A stretch of 64,000 nt of DNA from Sphingomonadales bacterium 28-55-16 (GTDB lineage Bacteria; Pseudomonadota; Alphaproteobacteria; Sphingomonadales; Sphingomonadaceae): contig NCGG01000002.1 of NCBI GenBank assembly GCA_002278855.1, forward strand, positions 124,001 to 188,000, written 5' to 3'. Both the position numbers and the translations under genes were made by a program. This document shows positions 9,425 to 17,543 of this stretch, piece after piece; the stretch's first letter is position 1; each line of letters opens with the position of its first letter. Under the pieces are notes generated by a model, which searched no databases, had not been told where the DNA came from, and saw only the letters and a list, made by a program, of their open reading frames with translations.

Positions 9425-9939
9425 GGCGTGCAGCGCGGCTGCTTTGTATATTTCTGTCCACGCTCGCGCTCGCTGCGCCATTGTCCGCCAAGGAACGATT
9501 GGGTGTATATCAAGGCTGGGCCGCTTTTCGTGATCCGGCGTCGTCACGTTGCTACGCTATTGCCGCACCTGAGGAGACGGTTAGCCGCGCAACCCGTCCC
9601 GCTTTTATTTCCATCGGTTTTTGGCCGAGGCGCGGCGTGACACATCAGCTTTATGTCCGGTTGTCGCGTGATCGTGCCGCGAATAGCGGGGTCACTTTAA
9701 CCGCCGGTGGTCGGCGGTTCACGCTGAGGCCCGCGGGCGGTGCGGTTTGGGCTTTGGATAGGCGGATGGATTTGGCCATCGTGGTGGCGATGCGATCGGC
9801 AACGTCGCTGAGCATTGAAGCAATTGGTCGTGATGGCCAGTCGATTGTCGATGCCTATAGTTTGCGCGGCGCACCAAGCGCGATTGACGCGGCGGCTTTG
9901 GGATGTGCCGGGATGAAAACCAACCCGCTTTCGAATTGA
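9421..9939 (+). CDS. Exported protein resembling the invasion-associated locus B family
   Basis: 172 residues with a clear Sec signal peptide (MRRAARLLCIFLSTLALAAP, cleavage near 23). The mature part has the beta-rich, Trp-containing layout of IalB-like periplasmic proteins: a GWAAFRD segment near the N-terminus, a Cys near 40 and another near 165 that could form a disulfide, and a central FTLRPAGGAVWALDRR region. The family has no firmly established enzymatic role. It overlaps the preceding phosphatase by four bases, so both come from one message. Assignment to IalB is moderate; hypothetical exported protein is the cautious alternative. Confidence 0.6.
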   Translation: MRRAARLLCIFLSTLALAAPLSAKERLGVYQGWAAFRDPASSRCYAIAAPEETVSRATRPAFISIGFWPRRGVTHQLYVRLSRDRAANSGVTLTAGGRRFTLRPAGGAVWALDRRMDLAIVVAMRSATSLSIEAIGRDGQSIVDAYSLRGAPSAIDAAALGCAGMKTNPLSN

Positions 9940-10058
9940 TTCGTCTCAACGCGGTCAATCTGTTACGCAGAGTTTACATTCTGATCGGCTAAATGCAGAA
10001 AATGCGCCTGGGTATGGCTCTCGCACCGAGAATCTCCAGTTTACAACGGCTATATGCC

Positions 10059-11081
10059 ATGGAAAAACCACTGACCCGCCTACCTGAACACGCCGACAAT
10101 ATGTCGATTGCGTTGATATCCTCTTCTTTTTCGCCGCTGGTGCTGCTGAATGAGGATTTGACAATCATTGCAGCCAGTCAGTCCTTTTGCGTTGCATTCG
10201 ACGTCGATTGCTCGGGTGTACAAGATAAAAAACTTGCCGATCTGGGCGATGGCGAATGGAATGTGCGGCAACTGGATTCGCTCTTGCGCGCCACGGTTGC
10301 CGGCACAGCAGCAATTGATGTTTACGAAATGGACCTTGTGCGGCCGGGGAAGGATACGCTTCGCCTGTTGATCAACGCACATACGCTGGATTATTTTGAA
10401 GCCGAAAGCCTCCGTGTCGTTGTGGCAATCACCGATGTTACGTCGCAGCGACTGGCTGATAAGGTGCGCGACGATCTTGTGCGCGAAAAGCAACTGTTGC
10501 TGCATGAAATACAGCATCGCATCGCCAACAGCCTTCAAATCATTGCCAGTGTGCTTTTGCAGAGCGCACGAAAAGTACAATCAACGGAAACCCGGGACCA
10601 TTTGCGTGATGCGCACAACCGCGTGATGTCTATCGCCATGCTTCAAAAGCATCTTTCATCAACCGCGCTCGAAGATGTTGCGCTGAAAGGCTATTTTAAG
10701 GACCTGTGTGCAAGTATCGGAGCGTCAATGATCGGCAACCCGCAGCGTTTGGCCCTATCCACGGACGTGGATGACAGCGTCGTGGATTCGGACACTTCGG
10801 TCAGCCTTGGGCTGGTGGTCACAGAATTGGTGATCAACGCGCTTAAGCATGCGTTTCCAGCACGAATCCAAAAGGGTATGATTAAGGTAGGGTATAAATC
10901 GGATGGCGCGGCATGGACATTGGTCGTGGCCGATAACGGGGTAGGGATGCCGAAGGATCCAGAGGATCGTAAGCCCGGGCTTGGAACCGGTATTGTCGAG
11001 GCACTTGCCAGCCAATTGGGCGCCATTGTCACGGTGACCGATGCAGCGCCCGGAACGAAAGTATCCATCATCTGCAGCTAA
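10059..11081 (+). CDS. Sensor histidine kinase, HisKA_2/HWE-like type
   Basis: 340 residues from ATG 10059 ([13 protein letters not shown]), preferred over an upstream in-frame start because the extra 22 residues are not sensor-like. Residues about 18-130 look like a PAS sensor ([14 protein letters not shown]). The dimerisation/phospho-acceptor helix [13 protein letters not shown] is near 148-160, with His153 the likely phosphorylated residue. The ATPase part has the N-box [12 protein letters not shown] (Asn259), DNGVGMP near 292 and [10 protein letters not shown] near 308. No membrane segment is present, so it is soluble. No response regulator is adjacent. This subclass is common in the alphaproteobacterial general stress response, but no PhyR or EcfG gene lies here. 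Confidence 0.85.
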   Translation: MEKPLTRLPEHADNMSIALISSSFSPLVLLNEDLTIIAASQSFCVAFDVDCSGVQDKKLADLGDGEWNVRQLDSLLRATVAGTAAIDVYEMDLVRPGKDTLRLLINAHTLDYFEAESLRVVVAITDVTSQRLADKVRDDLVREKQLLLHEIQHRIANSLQIIASVLLQSARKVQSTETRDHLRDAHNRVMSIAMLQKHLSSTALEDVALKGYFKDLCASIGASMIGNPQRLALSTDVDDSVVDSDTSVSLGLVVTELVINALKHAFPARIQKGMIKVGYKSDGAAWTLVVADNGVGMPKDPEDRKPGLGTGIVEALASQLGAIVTVTDAAPGTKVSIICS

Positions 11082-11133
11082 TCAGCGGCTTTGCTGGCTT
11101 TTCGCCAATAACCCGCTTATATGCGCGGCCATC

Positions 11134-12375
11134 ATGCAGATTCCAGGCCATATTGACCCCATAGTCACCCCGCGCGCGATCACGCCGCGCGCCGATGGAC
11201 GCATTGACCTAATGGGTCTGAGCCATCTCCAAATCCGTCAATTGTTCGAAGAATCGCAATTGGATGAAAAGGCTGCGAACCTGCGTTCGAAGCAGGTGTT
11301 CCATTGGATTTACCATCGCGGTGTCACCGATTTTGAGGCGATGACCGATATTTCCAAAACCATGCGGCCGTGGCTTGCCAATCGCTTTGTCATTGGCAGG
11401 CCAGAAATTGTCGAGGCGCAGGTGTCGTCCGATGGCACACGCAAATGGCTTTTGCGGACCGACGATGCGCAGGATTATGAAATGGTGTTCATTCCCGACG
11501 CTGATCGCGGGACGCTGTGTATTTCCAGTCAAGTGGGCTGCACGCTCAACTGCCGTTTCTGCCACACGGGCACAATGCGGCTAGTGCGTAACCTGACGCC
11601 GGGAGAAATTGTTGGCCAGGTCATGCTTGCGCGCGATGCGCTTGGCGAATGGCCGAAGGGCAATATGGCGTCTGCAGCGGCGGACGAAGACGAGGATGAT
11701 GACGTCGGGCATTACACAGCCGACGGCAGAATGCTAACCAATATCGTGCTTATGGGTATGGGTGAGCCCTTGTATAATTTCGACAATGTGCGCGATGCGA
11801 TTAAAATTGTCATGCATGGCGATGGCCTTGGTCTGTCGCGTCGGCGCATTACTTTATCGACGTCTGGCGTCGTGCCGATGATGGCGCGGGCAGGCGAGGA
11901 GATAAACGTTAATCTCGCTGTCTCGCTGCATGCGGTGACCAAAGATGTTCGTGATGAACTGGTGCCACTTAATCGCAAATATGGGATTGATGAACTGCTG
12001 CGCGCCTGTGCCGAATATCCCGGCATCAGCAACGCGCGGCGGATCACGTTTGAATATGTGATGTTGAAGGACAAGAATGATAGCGACGAAGACGCCCGCG
12101 AACTTGTCAGTCTTATTCGCCAATATAAGCTGCCTGCGAAGGTCAACCTGATCCCGTTCAACCCATGGCCCGGCGCGGTATATGAATGTTCAGACCCCGA
12201 ACGCATCAAGCGTTTTTCAAGCATCATTTTTGAAGCCGGCATCAGCGCGCCCGTCCGCACACCCCGGGGCCGGGACATTATGGCCGCGTGCGGGCAGTTG
12301 AAATCCTCAAGCGAAAAGAAAAGCCGAGCTGAGCTTGATCGCTTGGCGGACGAAAAACAGGCCGCTTTAGGGTAA
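11134..12375 (+). CDS. rlmN: Dual-specificity RNA methyltransferase RlmN
   Basis: Radical-SAM enzyme that methylates C2 of A2503 in 23S rRNA and A37 in some tRNAs. 413 residues from ATG 11134, chosen because the longer frame would overlap the kinase gene. The iron-sulfur motif C-x3-C-x2-C is at Cys136, Cys140 and Cys143 (CTLNCRFC). The catalytic C-terminal Cys is near 386 (MAACGQL). [13 protein letters not shown] and LAVSLHA are the SAM-binding and core strands. An acidic insert of about 18 residues ([10 protein letters not shown], about 182-200) precedes [10 protein letters not shown] and is absent from E. coli RlmN. Confidence 0.95.
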   Translation: MQIPGHIDPIVTPRAITPRADGRIDLMGLSHLQIRQLFEESQLDEKAANLRSKQVFHWIYHRGVTDFEAMTDISKTMRPWLANRFVIGRPEIVEAQVSSDGTRKWLLRTDDAQDYEMVFIPDADRGTLCISSQVGCTLNCRFCHTGTMRLVRNLTPGEIVGQVMLARDALGEWPKGNMASAAADEDEDDDVGHYTADGRMLTNIVLMGMGEPLYNFDNVRDAIKIVMHGDGLGLSRRRITLSTSGVVPMMARAGEEINVNLAVSLHAVTKDVRDELVPLNRKYGIDELLRACAEYPGISNARRITFEYVMLKDKNDSDEDARELVSLIRQYKLPAKVNLIPFNPWPGAVYECSDPERIKRFSSIIFEAGISAPVRTPRGRDIMAACGQLKSSSEKKSRAELDRLADEKQAALG

Positions 12376-12406
12376 GCTTAAGCTTCCCGCGGGCTAAGCC
12401 AACTGT

Positions 12407-13180
12407 TTAAGCGAATATCGCAACCGATTGCATGCCCGTCAGGACCGCTTCACCGCGGCTGTTCCACACCGTCATATACTGGCTGCTTGCGCCATTGGCG
12501 GCATGGTGCGTCTCGCTTGACAGATACCACCACCCGTTTTCGGTGTTTGGGGCATCGGTCAGCATGTTGATCTGCCAGTTCATCGAACTCACCATGCCCT
12601 TTTCGGTCATCAAGCCCATCGCCGACGGCGGAAGTGCATCACCGATGCAAATAAGCTCGGCGATATGGTCTAGCCCTTCATGTTCGGTCAGGCGGTGCCA
12701 GCTTGCGAGCCGGTTTGTCGCCTGTCCCAACTCAAGCCGTTTGTCAGGATATTGCATATGGCCAGTGAAGAACTCGGGTGGGCCGCTCCGTGCATTATCG
12801 GCTGATGGTATGGGCGGAAATGCCGGCGCGGCGATGTTCGCATAATCGAGGTGGCTTTCGCGGCGGTTCATGAAGATGAAATTGCAGATCAGGCCAACGC
12901 TATCCGTGCCTTTAATCTCCACCTGAATGAAAGCCGTATTCTTGCCGCGCCGCAGGATATGCGCGCTGATCTCAACATCACCTGCCAGAGGCCCCACAAA
13001 CGCAATTTGTGCGGATTGTAGAGGGGGAAGGTCGTCCGCCGCCAATATAGCCGCCTGATAGGCCAGAACCGAGCTTAGACCCCCATAAGAGGTGCGTCCC
13101 TGATGCCAGCTTGGCGGAATGGAAATCTTGTGGGTCGAGGCGCCGGGGGTAAATTGGGCAAGGAGCGATGCGAGTTTCAT
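12407..13180 (-). CDS. Acyl-CoA thioesterase-like hotdog protein
   Basis: 257 residues with the double-hotdog layout of the TesB-like/acyl-CoA thioesterase family: an N-terminal GRTSYGGLSSVLAYQA substrate-channel segment near 28-43 and a C-terminal NGWWYLSSETHHAANG stretch near 213-228. Expected to hydrolyse acyl-CoA thioesters in the cytosol; the chain-length preference cannot be inferred. It is divergent from the AraC-type regulator that follows, which may control it. Confidence 0.8.
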   Translation of the reverse strand: MKLASLLAQFTPGASTHKISIPPSWHQGRTSYGGLSSVLAYQAAILAADDLPPLQSAQIAFVGPLAGDVEISAHILRRGKNTAFIQVEIKGTDSVGLICNFIFMNRRESHLDYANIAAPAFPPIPSADNARSGPPEFFTGHMQYPDKRLELGQATNRLASWHRLTEHEGLDHIAELICIGDALPPSAMGLMTEKGMVSSMNWQINMLTDAPNTENGWWYLSSETHHAANGASSQYMTVWNSRGEAVLTGMQSVAIFA

Positions 13181-13351
13181 GTCGCCGACTTAGCGAGGGA
13201 AAATCAAAGCCGCAAGTCGCCGCCGAAATGTCGCTTGCGTTGCAATGCGTTGCGTGTTGAACCATGCGCACGCGCGTCATGGGAGGAACTCTCGATTTAC
13301 AGCTGGATCGACAATTTGCTGCAGAACGGGAAGGTCATCGCGCCGGAGACC

Positions 13352-14329
13352 ATGGCGGGGGGGCTTGCGGCGCGGATTGTGCGCGCCGCCGTTGCCGAGG
13401 GCGGGAATAGGCAGGAGATTATTGCCGCCACCGGGCTTGATGACACACGGTTGCGCAATCCGTTAAGTCGGATTTCGGCGAAAGTTGCCCTCCGTTTGTT
13501 CAAAGTTCTGCAAGCATATTTTAACGACCCGGCGATCCATTTGCGTTTGGGGCAGCAATCCGGGGCGCAGAGTTTCTCCGACTTTGGTTATGCCGCGCGG
13601 CTGCAGACGGATCTGGCCGCGGTGATACATGCGCGTATTCAGGTTCAGGCGCTTCGGCAGAATATCGTTCGCGCTGCCTTTCATTCGGATGGTAATCCGC
13701 CCTATTTCACATGCGAATATCCGGCTGATCGGCTTCAGGAATATGCCAACCTTGTTGAATTTTTGGCCATAAGCTTCGCGCATTTATCATGGCAGGTTCT
13801 GGATGAGGCGCCTTTGCTCGCTTCCGCGCATTTTCGGCATCAACCGCAATTTGACACGGCCATATATGAGACCATCTTTGGCTGCCCGGTTCGTTTTGGT
13901 GTGCGGCAAACGCGCATAGAGATTATCGGGCGTCAGGTGTTCCGTCCGTCGCCTTTTGCCAATCAGCCGCTGTCTTATGCGGCATCGCAACGTTATGAGG
14001 AGCCAGCCAAGTGGATGGTCGCGGGCAAACGACATTTGGCCTCAAGCTATTTCTATCTGGCGAGTGAATTGGACAAGTCACCCCCGACGCTGGACCGGAT
14101 GGCGGCGTCCTTCGGGATGAGCGCGCGCACCTTGCGCCGCAAGCTCGTCGACGAGGGCATGTCCTTTCGCGACTTGCTGGACCGCGTACGCAGGGACATG
14201 TGCAAGCTATACTTCATGGAAGACACACGCGCCTTGGGCGAGATCGCGGTGCTGTTGGGCTATAGCGACCTCAGCGCCTTCACGCGCGCGCGCAAAAACT
14301 GGACCGGTTTACCGCCAAGCCGGCGTTAA
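13352..14329 (+). CDS. AraC-family transcriptional regulator
   Basis: 325 residues from ATG 13352. The N-terminal 190 residues resemble the ligand-binding domain found in OruR/ArgR-type AraC proteins (LAARIVRAAVAEGGNRQEII at the start, RLGQQSGAQSFSDFGYAA near 65-82). The C-terminal 100 residues hold the two helix-turn-helix units: MAASFGMSARTLRRKLVDEG, then the IAVLLGYSDLSAFTRA consensus. The start is uncertain: TTG 13316 and ATT 13295 are also in frame, and ATT is the only one with a strong ribosome site (GGGAGGA at 13281-13287) at good spacing. It is divergent from the thioesterase gene, suggesting that gene as a target. Confidence 0.85.
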   Translation: MAGGLAARIVRAAVAEGGNRQEIIAATGLDDTRLRNPLSRISAKVALRLFKVLQAYFNDPAIHLRLGQQSGAQSFSDFGYAARLQTDLAAVIHARIQVQALRQNIVRAAFHSDGNPPYFTCEYPADRLQEYANLVEFLAISFAHLSWQVLDEAPLLASAHFRHQPQFDTAIYETIFGCPVRFGVRQTRIEIIGRQVFRPSPFANQPLSYAASQRYEEPAKWMVAGKRHLASSYFYLASELDKSPPTLDRMAASFGMSARTLRRKLVDEGMSFRDLLDRVRRDMCKLYFMEDTRALGEIAVLLGYSDLSAFTRARKNWTGLPPSRR

Positions 14330-14415
14330 CGCGGGCGCGACATTGCTTCAGGTAAAACATGCCTGTGTTGCACAAAATCTGCTCTTCATCGTGAAAGACA
14401 TCGCCAAGGGGAAAA

Positions 14416-14490
14416 TGGTGGGCGTAGCAAGGATTGAACTTGCGACCCCTGCGATGTCAACACAGTGCTCTACCACTGAGCTATACGCCC
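14416..14490 (-). tRNA. tRNA-Val (GAC anticodon)
   Basis: Cloverleaf on the minus strand: acceptor GGGCGTA (14490-14484) pairs with TACGCCC (14426-14420), a GCTC/GAGC D-arm, an anticodon arm CTGTG/CGCAG around loop TTGACAT (anticodon GAC, reading GTC/GTT valine codons), and a T-arm GCAAG/CTTGC with loop TTCAATC. The discriminator is A at 14419 and the CCA tail is genome-encoded (14418-14416). Confidence 0.96.
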
Positions 14491-14533
14491 ACGCTGCGGC
14501 AGCCTCTAGCTGGGCTTGGTGTATCATTCAAGC

Positions 14534-14914
14534 CTATTTCAGTTCGCCGAAGCTTTCCTTAGAAAACAGCCGCTCGACCGCGTGGACGAGATCGTTGAGA
14601 TGGAAGGGTTTTGATAGAATTTTGGCATTTGGCATCGACTCCCCTGCACGCAGCGCGACAGCAGAAAAGCCGGTAATGAAAATGACCTCAACTGTGGGAG
14701 ACACGATGTTGCAATGGCGCGCCAGTTCGATCCCGTCCATTTCCGGCATGACGATATCGGTCAGCAATAAATCGAAATGCTCGGACACAAGCAAGGGCGC
14801 CGCTGCGGTGCCGCGATCAACAGCGACCACTTCATAGCCCGATCGTTCCAACGCGCGCGTAAGATATTCGCGCATGGCGTGGTCATCTTCAGCGAGCAAA
14901 ATGCGGATCATCAC
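14534..14914 (-). CDS. cpdR: CpdR cell-cycle response regulator (single receiver domain)
   Basis: 126 residues, a stand-alone receiver domain. The acidic pocket Glu9/Asp10/Asp11 (LLAEDD), the phospho-acceptor Asp53 (LTDIVMPEMDG), the Thr of FITGFSAVAL and Lys in ILSKPFHLNDL are all present. The LAEDD...LLLTDIVMP...SKPFHLNDLV pattern is that of Caulobacter CpdR, which when unphosphorylated localises the ClpXP protease and primes it for CtrA and other substrates. Either Met1 or Met2 could start. ctrA is also in this window at 32207. Confidence 0.9.
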   Translation of the reverse strand: MMIRILLAEDDHAMREYLTRALERSGYEVVAVDRGTAAAPLLVSEHFDLLLTDIVMPEMDGIELARHCNIVSPTVEVIFITGFSAVALRAGESMPNAKILSKPFHLNDLVHAVERLFSKESFGELK

Positions 14915-15023
14915 CGGTCCTTAGAAGTTCCAAGACAGCGCAACCGTTGCACTAAACAAAGCGCTTAATTGTAGAGAATTAATTTTTTTGCACCATTTTG
15001 CCGAAAATCTGTCAATCATTCAC

Positions 15024-15914
15024 ATGAGCAGATTGAGGGTGCGCGTGAAGACAGGGGATATAGAGGGGTTTGCAAGCTGGGGCACAGATACACCGTCGGT
15101 TCCGGTGTTGCTGTCCGTGCCGCATGCTGGCCGCGATTATCCCAACGACATTTATGATGCACTGCGGCTTCCGCCTGCCGCTTTGGTTCGGCTTGAAGAT
15201 AGATATGCAGACCTGCTGGCGCGCCGCTGCGTTCAACTGGGCCATCCCGTAATCATGGCGCATCGCGCGCGCGCGTGGATTGACCTGAACCGAGACGAGC
15301 AGGATATCGACACAGATATGGTGCAAGGGGCGCTAAGGTCGGACTATCCGACCCCAGGAGCAAAGCAGCGCGGTGGCCTTGGCCTAATCCCGCGGCGGCT
15401 GTCAGGCGATGGCGAAATTTGGAAGCGGCAGTTCACACTGGATGAGGTGCAGCACCGTATAAGGTCCTTTCACCAGCCTTATCATAGCGCGGTAGGTGCC
15501 ATATTGGAACGCATGCGGCAGCGCTTCGGGGTCGCTATCCTGCTTGACCTGCACAGCATGCCGCCGATCCAAGCTGCCGTTGGCCGATCCGTCCCACAAT
15601 TTGTGGTTGGCGACCGGTTCGGCAAGAGTGCGGCGTCCATATATGCTGAGCTGTTGTTATCGCGGCTGCATATGCAGGGTTATCGTGCGGCGCTGAATCA
15701 TCCTTATGCCGGCGCGCATATCCTGCGCCGTCACGCGAAGCCGGGTGGTCACATCCATGCGCTCCAGCTTGAAGTGGATAGATCACTTTATCTGGATTCG
15801 GATTTGCGTCAGCCCGGAGCGGGCATTGATCGTATCAGCGCGCTTATCCCGGATCTTGTAGCTGCGCTTGCGGACGAAGCTTTGGGCTCTGCAACGCTGA
15901 TTGCTGCCGAATGA
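15024..15914 (+). CDS. N-formylglutamate amidohydrolase
   Basis: Hydrolyses N-formyl-glutamate to formate and glutamate, or acts on a related N-formyl amino acid. 296 residues from ATG 15024 (MSRLRVRV). Landmarks: PVLLSVPHAGRDYP near 28-41 with a metal-binding His, RLEDRYADLLARR near 58-70, AWIDLNRDEQD near 88-98, and LLDLHSMPP near 171. No histidine-utilisation genes adjoin it, so a general deformylating role is as likely as histidine catabolism. It is divergent from cpdR with about 110 bases between. Confidence 0.88.
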   Translation: MSRLRVRVKTGDIEGFASWGTDTPSVPVLLSVPHAGRDYPNDIYDALRLPPAALVRLEDRYADLLARRCVQLGHPVIMAHRARAWIDLNRDEQDIDTDMVQGALRSDYPTPGAKQRGGLGLIPRRLSGDGEIWKRQFTLDEVQHRIRSFHQPYHSAVGAILERMRQRFGVAILLDLHSMPPIQAAVGRSVPQFVVGDRFGKSAASIYAELLLSRLHMQGYRAALNHPYAGAHILRRHAKPGGHIHALQLEVDRSLYLDSDLRQPGAGIDRISALIPDLVAALADEALGSATLIAAE

Positions 15915-15920
15915 AGGCGT

Positions 15921-15951
15921 AAAAAAACCACCCCGGAAAGCTCCGGGGTGG
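15921..15951 (-). terminator. Intrinsic terminator on the minus strand
   Basis: Ten-base-pair GC-rich stem CCACCCCGGA (15928-15937) with TCCGGGGTGG (15942-15951), followed in minus-strand direction by seven T residues (15927-15921). It ends transcripts from the right, either the cytochrome b561/SapC message or a separate small RNA. Confidence 0.85.
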
Positions 15952-16030
15952 CCTAGGTTCAGGGAGTTGATGCCCTTGCAGGCACCGGCGGATGGAAACG
16001 GGAGGGGAAGCTTCCATCCGTAGTCAAGGA
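15921..16030 (-). ncRNA. Candidate small RNA ending in the strong terminator
   Basis: In the 176-base space between the cytochrome b561 stop and the terminator, the minus strand can fold three successive hairpins: CGGATGGAA with TTTCCATCCG (about 16022-15993), TGCC with GGCA (about 15987-15972), and the terminator stem. No plausible protein is encoded and the tidy stem-loop/terminator layout resembles trans-acting small RNAs. No convincing promoter was seen, so it may instead be a stable 3' end of the upstream message. The 5' limit is a guess. Confidence 0.4.
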
Positions 16031-16127
16031 TGGTGTCTTGCTGTTTCAGTTTCAAGACTCCGATGCTTATTTCATCTCCGTAACGGACCAGTCGCCCGAA
16101 TATTGCGGGGAAGCGCGTGTGCGCTGT

Positions 16128-16652
16128 TTAGGGCCACATGCGTTGGATGAACGGCATTTTATCAATAAACTGATGCTTGAGCGCGCCCAAAACGTGCAGT
16201 CCGATCAGAACAAGAAAAGGTGTTGCCAAGAATTCATGGCTTTCATGCGCCAGGCCCGACAGCATATCATTGTTGCCGACGGCCATATCAAGCGTGAACA
16301 GGCCGAAGAAATCGACGGGCGCTGCTTTGCCATTTAAACCGATCATCAGCCAACCCGAAAGGGGCATGACGATCATGAGGACGTAGAATAAAATATGGAC
16401 GGTGTGGCCCGCTTTGGCTTGTAAACCAGCCACCTTGTCAGGCAGCGCCGGCGGACGGTGGGTAAGGCGCCATAAAATACGGCCCACCGTCAGTAGCAAA
16501 ATGGAAATACCAATGGCCTTATGCGGGTTCATATACGCCGCGCGCACCACCTTGGGCAAATCTTCTGAGAGATCGGCCAACAAAATATTGGCCCCAATCA
16601 GTATCGCAATCGTCCAATGAAAAAAGATTGCGACTTTACTATATTTGCGCAT
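16128..16652 (-). CDS. Cytochrome b561 family membrane protein
   Basis: Di-heme b-type cytochrome that passes electrons across the inner membrane, often to or from quinone. 174 residues from ATG 16652, chosen because AGGAG lies seven bases upstream; a longer frame begins 30 bases earlier without one. About four hydrophobic helices (roughly 8-27, 45-62, 84-108, 143-162). Candidate heme ligands are His12 (FFHW), a His in NPHKAIG, a His in AGHTVHI, and His residues near the C-terminus (GLHVLGALKH). A neighbour of SapC on the same strand 46 bases upstream. Confidence 0.9.
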   Translation of the reverse strand: MRKYSKVAIFFHWTIAILIGANILLADLSEDLPKVVRAAYMNPHKAIGISILLLTVGRILWRLTHRPPALPDKVAGLQAKAGHTVHILFYVLMIVMPLSGWLMIGLNGKAAPVDFFGLFTLDMAVGNNDMLSGLAHESHEFLATPFLVLIGLHVLGALKHQFIDKMPFIQRMWP

Positions 16653-16698
16653 GCCGTCACTCCTAAAGTGGTGTGACGGCATGAAGCATCGATCGACA

Positions 16699-17478
16699 TC
16701 AAGTCGATGGCAATTCCGTCACTTGCGGTACCTTACCTTGTGCGACCTGAACTGCAAAGATTTCACGCATCAATTGCAATGAGAACAAATGCGCGTGGAT
16801 CAGGGCCAAGATACCATTTTGGTTCAACTTGCGAACAGCGTCACCGCGCAGCTCACGCAATTTGGCTTCGTCGATCATTTTGAAACCGCGGTAGATAAAG
16901 GGCTGTTCCTGACCTTCTTGTTGGATCGATACTTCGCCATCCATGAGAAGGTCGAGCTTCTTCAATTCTTCAACAAAGGCATGGGTTTGCGCGCCGGCAT
17001 TTTCAAACTCTTCACAGAATTTCAAAATGGCTTGCGTGTTTTCGCTTGGCTTGCCGTCTTCAAACAAAGGCGTGCCTTCTTCGAACTCGCCCACTGCACC
17101 TGACGTCGGGTCAAAGCACAAGGACAGCTCATCGGTATCGGGGCGAAGCTTTGCGAGCAGGAAGGGATAGCGGCGGACATAAGCGGGAATATAGACAGGA
17201 CGCTCAAAGTGGCCTTCGGCGTTCATGAAGGTGTTAACACCCTCGTTCATGCCCATCAATATCAACGGTACAGGGTTGTCTGTGGCGGAGAAAATGATCG
17301 GATATGAGCGTGAAGCAGCCACAAATTCCTCGATTGTCAAAGGAATTGCGTGCTGGCCTTCCATGAATTTCGCATTTTCGAGCAAGCGTGATTTCCAGGT
17401 CGCATGATCGCTGCTGTTCAGCGGGATCAGGTCTTTGTACAAAAGCGGCAGGTTGGCGGCTTGGGGCGCGGTGGCCAT
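16699..17478 (-). CDS. SapC family protein
   Basis: 259 residues, soluble, matching SapC-like proteins: LPLLYKDLIPLNSSDH near the N-terminus, YPIIFSATDNPVPLILMGMNEGVNTF (about 59-84), RRYPFLLAKL near 101-110 and a C-terminal region beginning YRGFKMIDEAKLREL. The name comes from an S-layer/surface-related gene in Campylobacter, but in Sphingomonadales these proteins are common, often near TonB systems, and their role is not established. Probably co-transcribed with the cytochrome b561 gene downstream. Confidence 0.82.
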   Translation of the reverse strand: MATAPQAANLPLLYKDLIPLNSSDHATWKSRLLENAKFMEGQHAIPLTIEEFVAASRSYPIIFSATDNPVPLILMGMNEGVNTFMNAEGHFERPVYIPAYVRRYPFLLAKLRPDTDELSLCFDPTSGAVGEFEEGTPLFEDGKPSENTQAILKFCEEFENAGAQTHAFVEELKKLDLLMDGEVSIQQEGQEQPFIYRGFKMIDEAKLRELRGDAVRKLNQNGILALIHAHLFSLQLMREIFAVQVAQGKVPQVTELPST

Positions 17479-17543
17479 ATGTAACTCCAGTGCTTGATTA
17501 TGTGACGTAAATTCGATGCGGCGCTGTAGTCGGATGGCGGCCG

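Noticed and set aside
14961..14984. TTAA...TTAA pair ahead of cpdR as a CtrA box
   Set aside because: The spacer is ten bases rather than seven, so it does not meet the CtrA consensus.
15783..16055. 90-residue minus-strand frame through the small-RNA candidate
   Set aside because: It needs a TTG start without a ribosome site, crosses the terminator stem and runs into an opposing gene.
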